This document shows positions 33,298-43,300 of a stretch of 64,000 nucleotides of DNA, in pieces (the stretch's first letter is position 1; every line of letters begins with the position of its first letter). Below the pieces are notes generated by a model. The model had not been told where the DNA came from. It did no database searches and saw nothing but the letters and a program-made list of their open reading frames with translations. This DNA comes from Bacillota bacterium (lineage in GTDB: Bacteria > Bacillota > Clostridia > Lachnospirales > Lachnospiraceae), in contig JAEZMV010000028.1 of NCBI GenBank assembly GCA_023414875.1, positions 503,952 to 567,951 of the forward strand, in the 5' to 3' direction. A program made the position numbers and the translations under genes.

Positions 33298-33922
33298 AGA
33301 AAATGATGTAGCAGTAGAAGATCAACGTAATATCGGTACTCGATGCCTTGGTATAACTTCAATCAGAGCTATGGAAGGTACAGGGAATGAACGAAAATTC
33401 ATTCTTAGCTTTTCGAGTGAACAGCCATATGATAGATGGTTTGGAACAGAAATCCTCGATCATAGCGAAGGAGCAGTAGATCTTAAAAGAATAAACGATA
33501 TAGGTTGCCTATTGTTTAATCATAAAAGAGATATTGTTGTTGGTAAAGTTAATAAAGCTTGGATTGAAAACAACCGAGGTCAAGCTGAGGTTGAGTTCGA
33601 TACGGATGATGAATCAGAGAAGATCTATCAAAAAGTTAAGAGCGGGACACTAAAAGGTGTATCTGTTTCTTATGGAATTGACTCTTGGGAAGAAGTAGCA
33701 GCGAATAAGACATCAGCTGATGGCCGGTTCACAGGACCAGCTTATATAGCAAGAAAATGGACACCATATGAAATTTCAATTGTCAGTGTACCGGCTGATC
33801 CAACGGTTGGTGTTGGGCGCGATTTGAAACAGCCAGTTATAAAACCAGGTGGAAAAAGGTCGCTCAGTTGTTATGAAAAACAACTTCAAATAAACAAAAA
33901 CATTACAGGAGGTAAAAATTAA
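33224..33922 (+). CDS. HK97-family prohead protease
   Basis: A 232-residue protein. The protease core shows GCLLFNHKRDIVVGKV with the catalytic His (about residue 106) and GTLKGVSVSYG with the catalytic Ser (about 145), followed by the YEISIVSVPADP segment. It matures the prohead and cuts the scaffold part of the capsid protein. The start is TTG with gggaggtg upstream, inside the portal gene. It overlaps the capsid gene by 1 bp. Confidence 0.9.
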   Translation: MERNKMNYTKEVKEKSLLTRAKENKENDVAVEDQRNIGTRCLGITSIRAMEGTGNERKFILSFSSEQPYDRWFGTEILDHSEGAVDLKRINDIGCLLFNHKRDIVVGKVNKAWIENNRGQAEVEFDTDDESEKIYQKVKSGTLKGVSVSYGIDSWEEVAANKTSADGRFTGPAYIARKWTPYEISIVSVPADPTVGVGRDLKQPVIKPGGKRSLSCYEKQLQINKNITGGKN

Positions 33923-35427
33923 TGGATCCCAAAGAATTGAGAGACAAAAAAGTGCAGAGACAGCAGGAGATTTTAAATGTAGCGAAAACTGCTGGAAGAG
34001 AATTCACAGAAGAGGAAACAAAAGAGTTTGAAAGTTTACAGAGGGAAATTGATCAGCTAAATATCCAGATGGGTGAAGCTGAAAGAAGTCAGTCAGCGAC
34101 AGAAGATAAGCAAAGAGCGATTGCATCAGAAAGGAACCGTATTTCTGAGATTATTTCCCTGGGTAGAGAATTTGGCATTGAAACACAGAAATACATACAG
34201 GATGGAACTTCTATTGAAGAAGTCAGAAAAGCAACCATTGAACATATGCGTGCCAGTGGCTCACCAATCGGAGTTCCTGGAAGACTTGACGTTGGATCGA
34301 GTGCCGAAGATAAGTTTAGATCAGCGGCAGCAGATGCACTAATCATGAGAGGTGGAATAGAAGTTACAAAACCTGCTGATGGTGCTAAAGAATTAATGAG
34401 CATGAGCCTTCGAGATCTTGCTATTGAAACATTGCAGGGAGAAGGTATTTCAGGGTTAAACAGAAGATCAAGCGACGAACTCTATAATATGCTTAGCAGA
34501 CAGTTCTATAATCCTACAGCTGCCTTCCCGAGTATCCTTGATAATGCCATCAACAAATCTTATGTTGAAGGCCACAGAACAGCTCCGGTTACCTTTGATC
34601 AGTGGACCAAGAGAGGAACACTCAAAGATTTTAAGACGGTTGAAAATAGGTATCTGGCTGGCCCTGCCGGTGAATTCTTGGAGGTACCGGAAGGTGGAGA
34701 ATTAAAGCAGGATACTCCTACCGATGAAAAATTACCGCAAAGAAAATTAAAGACATACGGTCGTCAGTTCACAATGTCAAGACAAGCATTTATTAACGAT
34801 GACATCGAATTTCTTTCAAAGATACCTGCAAAGTATGCTGCAGCTGCACGTAAGACTCAGAACAAGCAGGTGTATCAGATATTGGTTAATAATCCGGCTG
34901 TTTACGATGGTACAGCATTATTTAGTTCTGCGCATAAAAACCTGTTAGCATCCGGTACCGGTGTTACGGCAGAAGCTGTCCAGAAGATGTTCATGGCATT
35001 GCAGATGCAGACCGATCAGTTCGGTGAGTCAATAGTAATCAGACCAACTTATATCATCGTTCCTATCGGCTATGCATTTACAATTTATACGATATTTGAC
35101 AGTCCTACCATTAACACCAGCAGCAATACACAGGCGGTGAATCCTCTTTATCGTTATAAAAATCAAATCGTTGTTGTAGAAGATCCTACCATCAATGTTT
35201 TGACAAAGAGTGGAGCAATGCCATGGTTTATCGTTGGTGATAAAGCAGACACCGATTTCATTCAGGTCGATTATCTCAATGGCCAGGATATTCCTACTAT
35301 TCGTAGAATGGAAACTCCCGGTCAGCTCGGTTTTGTTTGGGATATTTATTTGGACTGGGGTATATCTGTTATGGATTATCGTGGTGCTGTTAAAAATCCG
35401 GGTATTAGTCTCGATTTAGGATTATAG
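33922..35427 (+). CDS. Major capsid protein (HK97 fold) with scaffolding N-terminus
   Basis: A 501-residue protein. Residues about 5-75 form a coiled coil (delta/scaffold domain) expected to be removed by the protease. The capsid domain begins after about residue 130. The C-terminal PGQLGFVWDIYLDWGISVMDYRG segment is typical. It builds the icosahedral shell. Aggaggt precedes the ATG. Confidence 0.92.
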   Translation: MDPKELRDKKVQRQQEILNVAKTAGREFTEEETKEFESLQREIDQLNIQMGEAERSQSATEDKQRAIASERNRISEIISLGREFGIETQKYIQDGTSIEEVRKATIEHMRASGSPIGVPGRLDVGSSAEDKFRSAAADALIMRGGIEVTKPADGAKELMSMSLRDLAIETLQGEGISGLNRRSSDELYNMLSRQFYNPTAAFPSILDNAINKSYVEGHRTAPVTFDQWTKRGTLKDFKTVENRYLAGPAGEFLEVPEGGELKQDTPTDEKLPQRKLKTYGRQFTMSRQAFINDDIEFLSKIPAKYAAAARKTQNKQVYQILVNNPAVYDGTALFSSAHKNLLASGTGVTAEAVQKMFMALQMQTDQFGESIVIRPTYIIVPIGYAFTIYTIFDSPTINTSSNTQAVNPLYRYKNQIVVVEDPTINVLTKSGAMPWFIVGDKADTDFIQVDYLNGQDIPTIRRMETPGQLGFVWDIYLDWGISVMDYRGAVKNPGISLDLGL

Positions 35428-35443
35428 GAGGGAGGATAAATAG

Positions 35444-35770
35444 ATGAAGGCTTCTTATTGGCAAAGAGGGGAAACCCTTGATTATAAAAATAAAACTGCT
35501 TCTATTATTGAAGCAAATACAGTGATTTCACTCGGGAGCAGAATTGGAGTTGTAGGCGCTCATATTAAACCGGGAGAAGTGGGATCACTTCATGTTACTG
35601 GTGTTTTTGAAATGGACAAGGTAGCATCAGAAGAAATTTCCATGGGGACACAGGTATATTTCAATGGAACAGCCATAACTGCTACAGCATCAGGGAATAC
35701 TTCTGCTGGTTATGCAGCAGCTGATGCAGCTGTTTCAGATGCTATAATCCTTGTCAAGCTTTTAGGTTAG
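35444..35770 (+). CDS. DUF2190-type capsid decoration protein
   Basis: A 108-residue protein with an N-terminal ASYWQRGETLDYKN, a KPGEVGSLHVTGVFEM core and repeated Ala-rich C-terminal turns, typical of DUF2190. These proteins are thought to decorate or stabilise the head. It lies between capsid and connector genes. Confidence 0.8.
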   Translation: MKASYWQRGETLDYKNKTASIIEANTVISLGSRIGVVGAHIKPGEVGSLHVTGVFEMDKVASEEISMGTQVYFNGTAITATASGNTSAGYAAADAAVSDAIILVKLLG

Positions 35771-35780
35771 GAGTGACTTT

Positions 35781-36050
35781 ATGGATAAGCTAATAGCGAT
35801 ATATCCCATTTTATATCAGTCACATCAATATGATGTTGGTGATGAACTTCCGGCCAATGATCAAGATATGGTAAATGCTTGGCTTGAAGCTGGAACCGCA
35901 AAGTGGCAGGAAGAGCAGGAGTTAAGCGCTAAAGCCAAGTCTGTTACAGCTCAATCAGGTCTTACAGGTACCGTAATTGGATCTGAGATAGATGGTAATG
36001 ATTTGGTCGGTGTTGTTCCTAAAACTCCTAGTAGATCTAGGAAGAAATAG
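35781..36050 (+). CDS. Phage hypothetical protein (head region)
   Basis: An 89-residue protein with a short folded start (LYQSHQYDVGDELP) and a low-complexity C-terminus ending SRSRKK. It occupies the place of small head-completion genes but shows no clear family. Confidence 0.6.
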   Translation: MDKLIAIYPILYQSHQYDVGDELPANDQDMVNAWLEAGTAKWQEEQELSAKAKSVTAQSGLTGTVIGSEIDGNDLVGVVPKTPSRSRKK

Positions 36051-36060
36051 GTGATGTTTT

Positions 36061-36399
36061 ATGACTATACCATCGTTTAAGGAACTTGTTCAATCTGATA
36101 TCACAAATACATTCATGAATGAAAATGAATTTGCGGATATTCATACCATTGACGGAAAACAGATGCATGTCATCATCGATAATAATGAAAATATCGAAAG
36201 AGAAAAAAGGATTTCGCAAAAACAATTGAATGAAGGAATGTACCTAAAGCAAGTTCTTATTTATGTAAGTGCGCATGAATACGGACCGCTTCCGGCAGAA
36301 GGTAAGCTATTGAAACTTGATCAGAAGCTTCTACGTGTTGTTGATGCAATTAATGAGGATGGTTTGTATTCTATCACTCTGGAGGCGAATAAGAGTTGA
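36061..36399 (+). CDS. Head-tail connector (phage attachment, gpFII-like)
   Basis: A 112-residue beta-rich protein with the pattern of the Phage_attach family: an N-terminal helix, a VIIDNN segment, then VSAHEYGPLPAEGKLLKLD. It should join the completed head to the tail. It overlaps the next gene by 4 bp. Confidence 0.65.
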   Translation: MTIPSFKELVQSDITNTFMNENEFADIHTIDGKQMHVIIDNNENIEREKRISQKQLNEGMYLKQVLIYVSAHEYGPLPAEGKLLKLDQKLLRVVDAINEDGLYSITLEANKS

Positions 36400-36977
36400 T
36401 AAAAGTTGATATCGAAAAGCATACAATTCAAGCGATAGAGAAGAAATTGGGTGCATTGAAGGATAAAACTCCAGAGGTGTTAAAGAAAGCTATTAATGAA
36501 ACAGCAAAGCAGGCAAGAAAAAGGCTTGCTGTTGAAGCACAAAAGACATACGTAATTAAATCTGGTAAATTTAATAAGGCAATGTCAATAAAAAATGCTA
36601 CAAAAAGTAAACCGGAAGCAGTAATCGGTGCTACCGGAGCGGTAACCGAATTAAAAGATTTTAAGGTTTCCCCAGCAAGATACTATACAGGAGCAAACAG
36701 GCCTGAAATTGTAAAAGCTAAGGGATTAAAGCAAAGTAGTATGAAACGATTGCAGATGGGTGATCTCAAAGCGTTTGTAGCAAGATTTGCTAGCGGACAC
36801 CTATCTGTAGTTCAAAGAGTTTCAAAGAATAGATTGCCTATTAAAAAACTCTTCAGTCCTTCAGTTCCTAAAATGTTAGGTAATGAGAAAAAGGTGTATG
36901 GAGTAGTTGAACCAGAGATTAGTAAAAATTTACAAGATAATCTGGAAAAATATATTATGGAAGCACTGGGGGAATGA
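36396..36977 (+). CDS. Minor tail protein, gpZ-like
   Basis: A 193-residue basic protein with the gpZ pattern: an N-terminal helix (AIEKKLGALKDKTPEVLKKAI), then TAKQARKRLA and the HLSVVQRVSKNRLPIKKLFSPSV-type segment. It is thought to act at the tail terminus or connector. The start is TTG with ggaggcg upstream. In contractile phages this gene sits between connector and sheath, as here. Confidence 0.75.
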   Translation: MIKVDIEKHTIQAIEKKLGALKDKTPEVLKKAINETAKQARKRLAVEAQKTYVIKSGKFNKAMSIKNATKSKPEAVIGATGAVTELKDFKVSPARYYTGANRPEIVKAKGLKQSSMKRLQMGDLKAFVARFASGHLSVVQRVSKNRLPIKKLFSPSVPKMLGNEKKVYGVVEPEISKNLQDNLEKYIMEALGE

Positions 36978-36980
36978 TAA

Positions 36981-37475
36981 ATGACTTCTTTTTTATTACA
37001 GGATGATTTAATAGAGGAACTGAAATCTATTTTTAAGGGATTTCTATTAAAGAAACCACTACTCGACTCTCAGATTAACCCCAAAATTTCAGAACTAAAT
37101 ATATTCAGTCAGAACCTACCGCTACATGAAGATGACAATGAGGAAGATGATCCATATCCTTATATCATAGTTAAAATTGACTCAGGGAATATGAAGGGTG
37201 ACTCAGCTCACGATGTTAGAGTGAGATTAGTTATTGGCATTTTTGATGATAACATAAATAGAAATGGACATAAAGATATCCTCAATGTGATTCAAAAGAT
37301 TTATGAAAGATTTTCTAAGGACCCAGTACTTGCCGGAAAATATGTAATGAAAGAAAATAATGAAAATCCATTCTCATGGGCTTTGCAGGAAGATGATACC
37401 TATCCATATTACTTCGGAGCAATAGAGATGACTTGGGAAACTAGAGCAATCAGAAGGGAGAGTAAATTCACATGA
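36981..37475 (+). CDS. Tail-terminator-like phage protein
   Basis: A 164-residue protein. DDPYPYIIVKIDSG followed by VRVRLVIGIFDDN and a long helix fits small tail-completion proteins of clostridial myophages. It lies between gpZ-like and sheath genes. Assignment rests mostly on position. It overlaps the next gene by 4 bp. Confidence 0.55.
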   Translation: MTSFLLQDDLIEELKSIFKGFLLKKPLLDSQINPKISELNIFSQNLPLHEDDNEEDDPYPYIIVKIDSGNMKGDSAHDVRVRLVIGIFDDNINRNGHKDILNVIQKIYERFSKDPVLAGKYVMKENNENPFSWALQEDDTYPYYFGAIEMTWETRAIRRESKFT

Positions 37476-37849
37476 AAAAAGAAACGGATTCTAATGTGAA
37501 AGAGGAAGTTCAAAGTTCTGATGATAAAACCAAATTAAATGAGACTTTCTCTCTATCTACAAAAGATACTATAAAAATGACAGATTTAAAAAAAGGCTCA
37601 AAATTAGTTAAAGAAAAGGTGATGTATGTAGGACCTACGATTACAGGAGTGGTAATTCAAAACACCATTTTTAGTAATGGCATTCCTGATACCTTACAGG
37701 CTGTAATTAATGATATGCCATCCATCGGTAATTTGTTGGTACCTATCAGTAAACTACCAGATGCATTAACACAAATAAACAGTAAACAGGGCGCTATGCA
37801 TATCTTTAATGAGAATGCTAAGCAATATAAGCCAAAGAAGGGAGTATAA
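37472..37849 (+). CDS. Phage hypothetical protein before the sheath
   Basis: A 125-residue protein with a charged, probably flexible N-terminus and a folded C-terminal part (MYVGPTITGVVIQNTIFSNG). This small gene is common directly before the sheath gene in related phages. Function is unknown. Confidence 0.6.
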   Translation: MKKETDSNVKEEVQSSDDKTKLNETFSLSTKDTIKMTDLKKGSKLVKEKVMYVGPTITGVVIQNTIFSNGIPDTLQAVINDMPSIGNLLVPISKLPDALTQINSKQGAMHIFNENAKQYKPKKGV

Positions 37850-37852
37850 CAA

Positions 37853-39307
37853 ATGTCATATAATCATGGAATTAGGGTTCAAGAGAATCCTACCAGCATT
37901 GCAGTTCCAAAAGTCGGGATCGCCGGTTTACAGGTAATCTTCGGTACAGCACCGATTAATCTTGCTGAAGATCCTTATAATGCGGCTAATAGATTAGTAA
38001 TCGCGTACAGCTTCCAAGAGGCAGTTAAACAACTTGGATACAGCGATGATTTTGCTAATTATACATTGTGTCAGAGTATCGATGCAAGTTTCCGCATTTT
38101 CAAAGTTGCTCCAATCATCTTATGTAATGTTCTTGATCCAGAAGTACATAAAGCAACCGTGTCAGAAACTTCATATCCGGTTGTTAACAAGCAGACAACC
38201 ATTAATATTAAAGGCTTACTACTGGACAAGTTGGTTGTAAAAAAAGAAGCAGCGACCTTAGTAATGGGTACTGATTACATCACATATTTCGATGAGGAAG
38301 GCAATGTGGTAGTTACTTTATTGGATGGTGGGTCAGCGGCTACAGTAACTTCTATTTTAGTTGGAGGAGTAAAAATTGATCCTTCCCTTGTGGATGCAAC
38401 TGATATTATCGGTGGATATGATGCAGCAACCGGCAAGGAAAAAGGAATGGAGTTAATTAGGCAAGTGTACCCGAAGTTCGGATTTACTCCTGGACTTATT
38501 CTAGCACCGGGTTGGAGTCATGATCCTGTTGTAGGAGCTGTCCTTGCAGCGAAGAGTATTAACATTAATGGAGTATTCCAGTGTGAAAACATCCTTGACC
38601 TTGATTGTTCTTCGGAAGGTGCAACAAAATATACTGACTGTGGTCAGGTAAAAACCGATAGCGGATACACCAATAAACACTCTATCGTTTTGTGGCCTAA
38701 GGTGAAAATTGGTACAAAGTTGTATGCATACTCCGCAATTTATGCGGCAATGGTTGCATATACAGATGCATCAAGTGATGATGTACCAAATCTTTCTCCA
38801 TCAAACAAATTACTTGGGATTGGTAGTACAGTGCTTGCCGATGGGACGGAAGTAATACTTGACCAATTACAGGCAAATGTTTTGAATGGACTTGGAATTG
38901 TTACCGCTATCAATATGAACGGTTGGAAGGCATGGGGAAATAATACTGCGTGTTATCCAGATAACACGGAATATAAGGACCGGTGGATTGCATGCCGTAG
39001 ATTTTTTTCTTGGTGGTCAAACAGTTTCATTCTATTCTATGTAGATAAGGTAGATGATCCTAGTAATTTACGATTAATTGAAGCAATCGTTGACTCTGAG
39101 AATATCAGAGGAAATAGCTTTGTTTCGCAAGGAAAATGCGCCGGTGCAAAGATAGTTTTCATTGAGGAAGAGAACCCGATAACAGATATTATGAACGGAA
39201 AAATACAGTTCAAACAATATCTAGCGCCATACAATCCCGCGGAGGACATTCTTAATGTATTAGAGTTTGACCCCAGCATGATTGAAGCAGCACTTGGAGG
39301 TGAATAA
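37853..39307 (+). CDS. Contractile tail sheath protein
   Basis: A 484-residue sheath protein. The N-terminal HGIRVQENPTSI, a central insert (about 100-180), PGLILAPGWSHD near residue 210, and the C-terminal FSWWSNSFILFYVDKVDDPSN and AKIVFIEEENPITDIMNGKI are typical. It proves that the phage is a myovirus. The gene starts 3 bp after the preceding stop. Confidence 0.93.
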   Translation: MSYNHGIRVQENPTSIAVPKVGIAGLQVIFGTAPINLAEDPYNAANRLVIAYSFQEAVKQLGYSDDFANYTLCQSIDASFRIFKVAPIILCNVLDPEVHKATVSETSYPVVNKQTTINIKGLLLDKLVVKKEAATLVMGTDYITYFDEEGNVVVTLLDGGSAATVTSILVGGVKIDPSLVDATDIIGGYDAATGKEKGMELIRQVYPKFGFTPGLILAPGWSHDPVVGAVLAAKSININGVFQCENILDLDCSSEGATKYTDCGQVKTDSGYTNKHSIVLWPKVKIGTKLYAYSAIYAAMVAYTDASSDDVPNLSPSNKLLGIGSTVLADGTEVILDQLQANVLNGLGIVTAINMNGWKAWGNNTACYPDNTEYKDRWIACRRFFSWWSNSFILFYVDKVDDPSNLRLIEAIVDSENIRGNSFVSQGKCAGAKIVFIEEENPITDIMNGKIQFKQYLAPYNPAEDILNVLEFDPSMIEAALGGE

Positions 39308-39308
39308 G

Positions 39309-39827
39309 ATGAGAGGAATCCCAGAGGTAATACATAGTTTTAATGTATACAAAGGCGGTAACCGTCTAATCGGTTTAACGGGAGAAGTTACGCTTCCGGA
39401 TTTCGAAGCAATGACCGAAACCGTAAGTGGAGCAGGCATACTCGGTGAGTACGAGGAAGTAATTATCGGTATGTTTGGCAGTATGGAGCAGGAAATTCCT
39501 TTCAGAGTTCTTGATGATGATATTTTCACATTAATGAACCCTATGGAAGTATTGGACCTTACATTAAGAGCATCAGAACAATTCACGGATACAAGCACAG
39601 CCGCTATTGGTTTTAAAGGTATGAGAATTGTAATTCGTGGTAAGCAAAAAGGTTTCAAACCTGGTAAGGTTCAAACCGCTACTCAAATGGACGCTTCAGT
39701 AACAGTTGAAGTAGTTTATATCATGATTGAAATTGATGGTGTCCAGAAAGTGGAACTTGATAAACTAAACTACGTGTATAAAGTCAACGGAGTTGACTTG
39801 TTAGAGAAAGTGAGGAAGCAGTGCTAA
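39309..39827 (+). CDS. Major tail tube protein (P2 FII-like)
   Basis: A 172-residue protein with the P2 FII pattern: IPEVIHSFNVYKGGNRLIG at the start, LPDFEAMTETVSGAGILGEY, and a C-terminal KVELDKLNYVYKVNGVDLL. It forms the inner tube. The ATG at 39309 follows ggaggtg; an earlier in-frame start overlaps the sheath gene. It overlaps the chaperone by 1 bp. Confidence 0.9.
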   Translation: MRGIPEVIHSFNVYKGGNRLIGLTGEVTLPDFEAMTETVSGAGILGEYEEVIIGMFGSMEQEIPFRVLDDDIFTLMNPMEVLDLTLRASEQFTDTSTAAIGFKGMRIVIRGKQKGFKPGKVQTATQMDASVTVEVVYIMIEIDGVQKVELDKLNYVYKVNGVDLLEKVRKQC

Positions 39828-40210
39828 TGAATAAAGATAATAAAAAAGAAGAAACTTCTTTAGAAGAAAAAGTAGAACACTACTCAGGAGATGTTGTGGA
39901 TAAGGGTGATGACGAAGAGAATCAGTATCTGATTATTTTCAATAAGCCATATAAGTTTGAAGATAATACCTACACGAAAATTGATCTTAGTGGTCTCGAT
40001 GATCTGAAGGCATCAGATATGATAGCTGCAAACAAGGTAGTGGACCGTTCTGGATCCTTCAGTTTTCTTCCTGAAATGTCATTGCAATATGCTTGTATCA
40101 TAGCAGCCAAAGCAACAAAAATGCCAATTGAATTCTTCAATGGTCTGCATCCAAGAGAAGCAGTAAAGGTGAAGAATAAGGTTGTCTCTTTTTTCTTCGG
40201 GCAGGACTAA
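39827..40210 (+). CDS. Tail assembly chaperone (short form)
   Basis: A 127-residue protein of the phage tail assembly family (Mu gp41-like): NKPYKFEDNTYTKIDLSGLDDL, then a helical C-terminus ending before VVSFFFGQD. It should coat the tape measure during tail assembly. Near its end is the slippery heptamer T TTT TTC (40189-40195), which can send ribosomes into the -1 frame to make a longer form. The start overlaps the tube gene stop. Confidence 0.85.
   Translation: MNKDNKKEETSLEEKVEHYSGDVVDKGDDEENQYLIIFNKPYKFEDNTYTKIDLSGLDDLKASDMIAANKVVDRSGSFSFLPEMSLQYACIIAAKATKMPIEFFNGLHPREAVKVKNKVVSFFFGQD
40189..40195 (+). promoter_or_regulatory. Programmed -1 frameshift site T TTT TTC
   Basis: The heptamer is in the correct phase (codons ttt 40190-40192 and ttc 40193-40195 in frame zero). 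Zero-frame translation stops 12 bp later. The -1 frame is open for 66 further codons up to 40395. Confidence 0.8.
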
Positions 40211-40395
40211 AACCCAGTGACGGCGAAAATATAAGGAAATTAACAATTCGACTTTCCCTAACCCTTAAGACAGGTCTTGATTATCTACAAGACCTGTCTT
40301 TTTTTGAGCTAAGGGAAGTAGCTAAGGAGGTGGCGGAGATTGGCAAAAAACAGCAAGGAGTACGAACTGGCAATAAAAATCGCCGGAGAAATTGA
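40195..40395 (+). CDS. Frameshift extension of the tail assembly chaperone
   Basis: Read only after -1 slippage. The 66-codon extension begins LRAGLKPSDGENIRKLT and contains LKTGLDYLQDLSFFELREVA and KEVAEIG, a typical G-T or E-E' type chaperone extension. It has no start codon of its own. Its last 18 codons overlap the tape-measure start in another frame. P2 E/E' and lambda G/GT are the known parallels. Confidence 0.78.
   Translation, partial: LRAGLKPSDGENIRKLTIRLSLTLKTGLDYLQDLSFFELREVAKEVAEIGKKQQGVRTGNKNRRRN
40267..40305 (+). terminator. Terminator-like hairpin inside the frameshift extension
   Basis: Perfect 13-bp arms aagacaggtcttg (40267-40279) and caagacctgtctt (40288-40300), an 8-nt loop, and seven T (40299-40305). 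It is as strong as the gene-end terminators in this window, yet lies within frame-shifted coding sequence and 35 bp before the tape-measure start. Confidence 0.75.
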
Positions 40396-43300
40396 AAAAT
40401 CATTCTTTAATAGCACCAAAATATCAAAGAAAGAACTTCAGGATATTGCGAAACAGGCTTCTGATGTTTCCAATGGATTAGGAAATTCATTCTACAAAGG
40501 CTTTGATAGCATGGATAAAGGCTTTAGTAAGATTGGCAGAGTAGCTTCTAAATCTTTTCGAGCTGTGAAGAATACAGCAGAACTAGCAGCTGCGGCCGTT
40601 GCTACTATTGCCGCTGCTTCCGCAGTAGCCGGAATGAGTTTTGAGTCCTCGTTTGCAGGAGTAAAAAAGACAACAGATGCTACCGCTGAAGAGTATGAAA
40701 AAATTCGTCAAGGTATTCTTGATATGACAGACGATATCCCGGCAACCGCAAACGAAATAGCAGAAGTTGCGGAGGCGGCAGGACAGCTTGGTATTGAAAA
40801 AGAAAATTTACTTGATTTTTCCAGAGTAATGATAGATTTAGGTGAATCAACTAATTTGACAGCAACTGAGGGAGCCAGTGATTTAGCAAAGTTTGCAAAT
40901 ATCACTGGTATGGCTGCTGATGAATATAGCAACCTCGGATCTGTAATAGTAGCACTTGGTAATAACTTTGCTACAACAGAAGCGGATATCGTTGATATGG
41001 CTACAAATCTGGCAGCAAGTGGTGATCTGGCCGGATTAAGTGAAGCGCAAATTATGGCGATTTCTACTGCAATCTCCAGTGTTGGTATTGAAGCAGAAGC
41101 CGGTGGCTCCTCTATGAGTAAACTTCTTAAGAAAATACAGGTATCGGTTGAAACTGGTAATAAATCACTGAATCAATTCGCATCAGTAGCTGGTATGTCT
41201 AGTAAAGAGTTTAAAGAAGCGTTTAAGGAGGATGCAGTGGGTGCATTGTCGTCCTTTATAGATGGATTGAATGATGTTAAGAGAAATGGAAAATCAGCGA
41301 CAGTTATTCTTGATGATATGGGTCTTACAGAAGTTAGATTATCAAATACTATTTTGAGTCTGGCAAATTCAAATGGACTTATGACGGAAGCTGTTAACTT
41401 GGCAAATCAAGCATGGGATGAGAATACTGCATTATCAAAAGAAGCAGCGCAGCGATATGAGACAAATGAAAGTAAGCTAAAGATTTTCAGAAATGGTATA
41501 ACTGGGCTTGGTATACAGTTATACGATGAATACAGCGAACCATTAGGAGAGGCGATTGAAGCTGGGACTGATTTTGTAAAAAATTTATCGGATGAAGTTG
41601 TACCTAATCTGGTTGATACATTCAAAGAAAAATTACCAACGGTTATTAGAAAGGTTAAAGAATATACGGCTTCCTTTATTGAATTTGCTGATCCGCTGAT
41701 ATCTCTTGGTAAATGGTTAATTAAAAATCCGGATGTTGTTGTATCAACATTAGTCGGCATTGGTTCTGCCTTATTAACTTATAAAGTAGCATCAGGAATA
41801 AAAGATGTTGCGAAATCATTTACTGCACTCAGTACGGTTTTAACCAATCCGTTTGCTCTTGCTATTACTGGTGTGGCTTTAGCAATCGGCGGGGCTGCAG
41901 GTATCATAACATACATAAAGAAGGCTGAAAAGGAGATGAAGAAGCAGAACCTGGCAGAACACTTCGGCAATATCTCATTGTCAATAGGTGAACTTCAGGA
42001 AGTGGCATCTCATATAATTCAGACTAATAATCTTGGAAAACTGCATGAGGCAATCAGTGCTATGGATGATATGGAAACGATAGCAGGTTCCATTGAAGAT
42101 GTTGTGAAATCTTTGAATAAAATGAATTGGAAAGTCGGAATCGGTATGGAGTTGACCGAAGATGAAAAACAGGAGTATCAAACCAACATAACATCCTATA
42201 TCGCGGGTGTTCAGGATTTAGTAACGGAAAAGCAGTATGCAGTTACTCTTGCTGTTGGAGTGCTCATGGGTAATGATGACCTAGAAAGTAGCAATGTAAT
42301 TACACAAATAAATGATTTCTATGCCGGTAAGCAAAAGGAGCTCGCTGAACTTGGAACAAAGTTAAATGAAACGGTTACAAATGCATTTCAGGACGGATTA
42401 CTTGATATTGAAGAAATAAAAGAAATCTCGGAGCTACAGAGCCAGATGGCAAAAATTCAATCGGCTATAGCTGGTAGTCAGTTTGATGCACAGTTAGAAC
42501 TTCTGAATTTAAAATACTCCGGAGCAGATTTGGATCCGGAAACATTCCAGAATTTACAGACAGAAATTGCAGAACAGGTAAAGGCAGCCTCTGCGGATTA
42601 TGATAAAGCCTTAACATTAAGTTTAGCTAATGCGAAGTTAATGCTTGATGAAGGTTCTATTAATACTGAACAATATAATGAACAGATTAAGCAGTATAAG
42701 GAAGGTTATCTCCAACAGATCGGTGATATTGAGCTGAAGGCTTCAAACTTCCAATTAGATACTATAATGACTCAGTATTCTGAAGAGCTTGGTGCTGCAA
42801 TGCCAGAATTTGAACAGTATATCAATGAGGCTTTACAAGGTTCTACCGATTATATAAACAGTGGGCTTGGTAATATGCCGCTTAACTGGGATACATTGTT
42901 TAATGATATTGAAGATTATGATGGATTAGACAAAGCTACTAAAAGTGCTTTGAAGGATCTGTTTAAGCAGATGCAACCAACCATTGAACAAATGAATGAG
43001 CTAAAGGAAAAGTATGAAGAATATGGAGTTGAAATCCCTGCTTCTATATCGAAGGGATTAAATGATGCAGCTATTTTGGGAGCGTTAACGGGTGATTATA
43101 ACTCGATTTGGAGCGTGCTTGGTGAAGAGGTGGCGAAAAGTGAGGAACATACGAAAGCCATTGAGATGGTAAAAGAAAATGGGATGTATATTCCTGAGGA
43201 ACTTGGAAAAGCAATTGAAGATAATAAAGCCGCTGTTGAGAAGCCGATAGATGGATTATACTCACATTCAAAAGACTATATGAATAAGATTTTTTCATCC

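Noticed and set aside
34073..34342. Alternative frame within the capsid gene
   Set aside because: It overlaps the scaffold domain of the capsid protein and has no start signal.
40211..40339. Non-coding gap with a simple terminator after the tail chaperone
   Set aside because: The -1 frame is open through the whole gap and encodes a typical chaperone extension.
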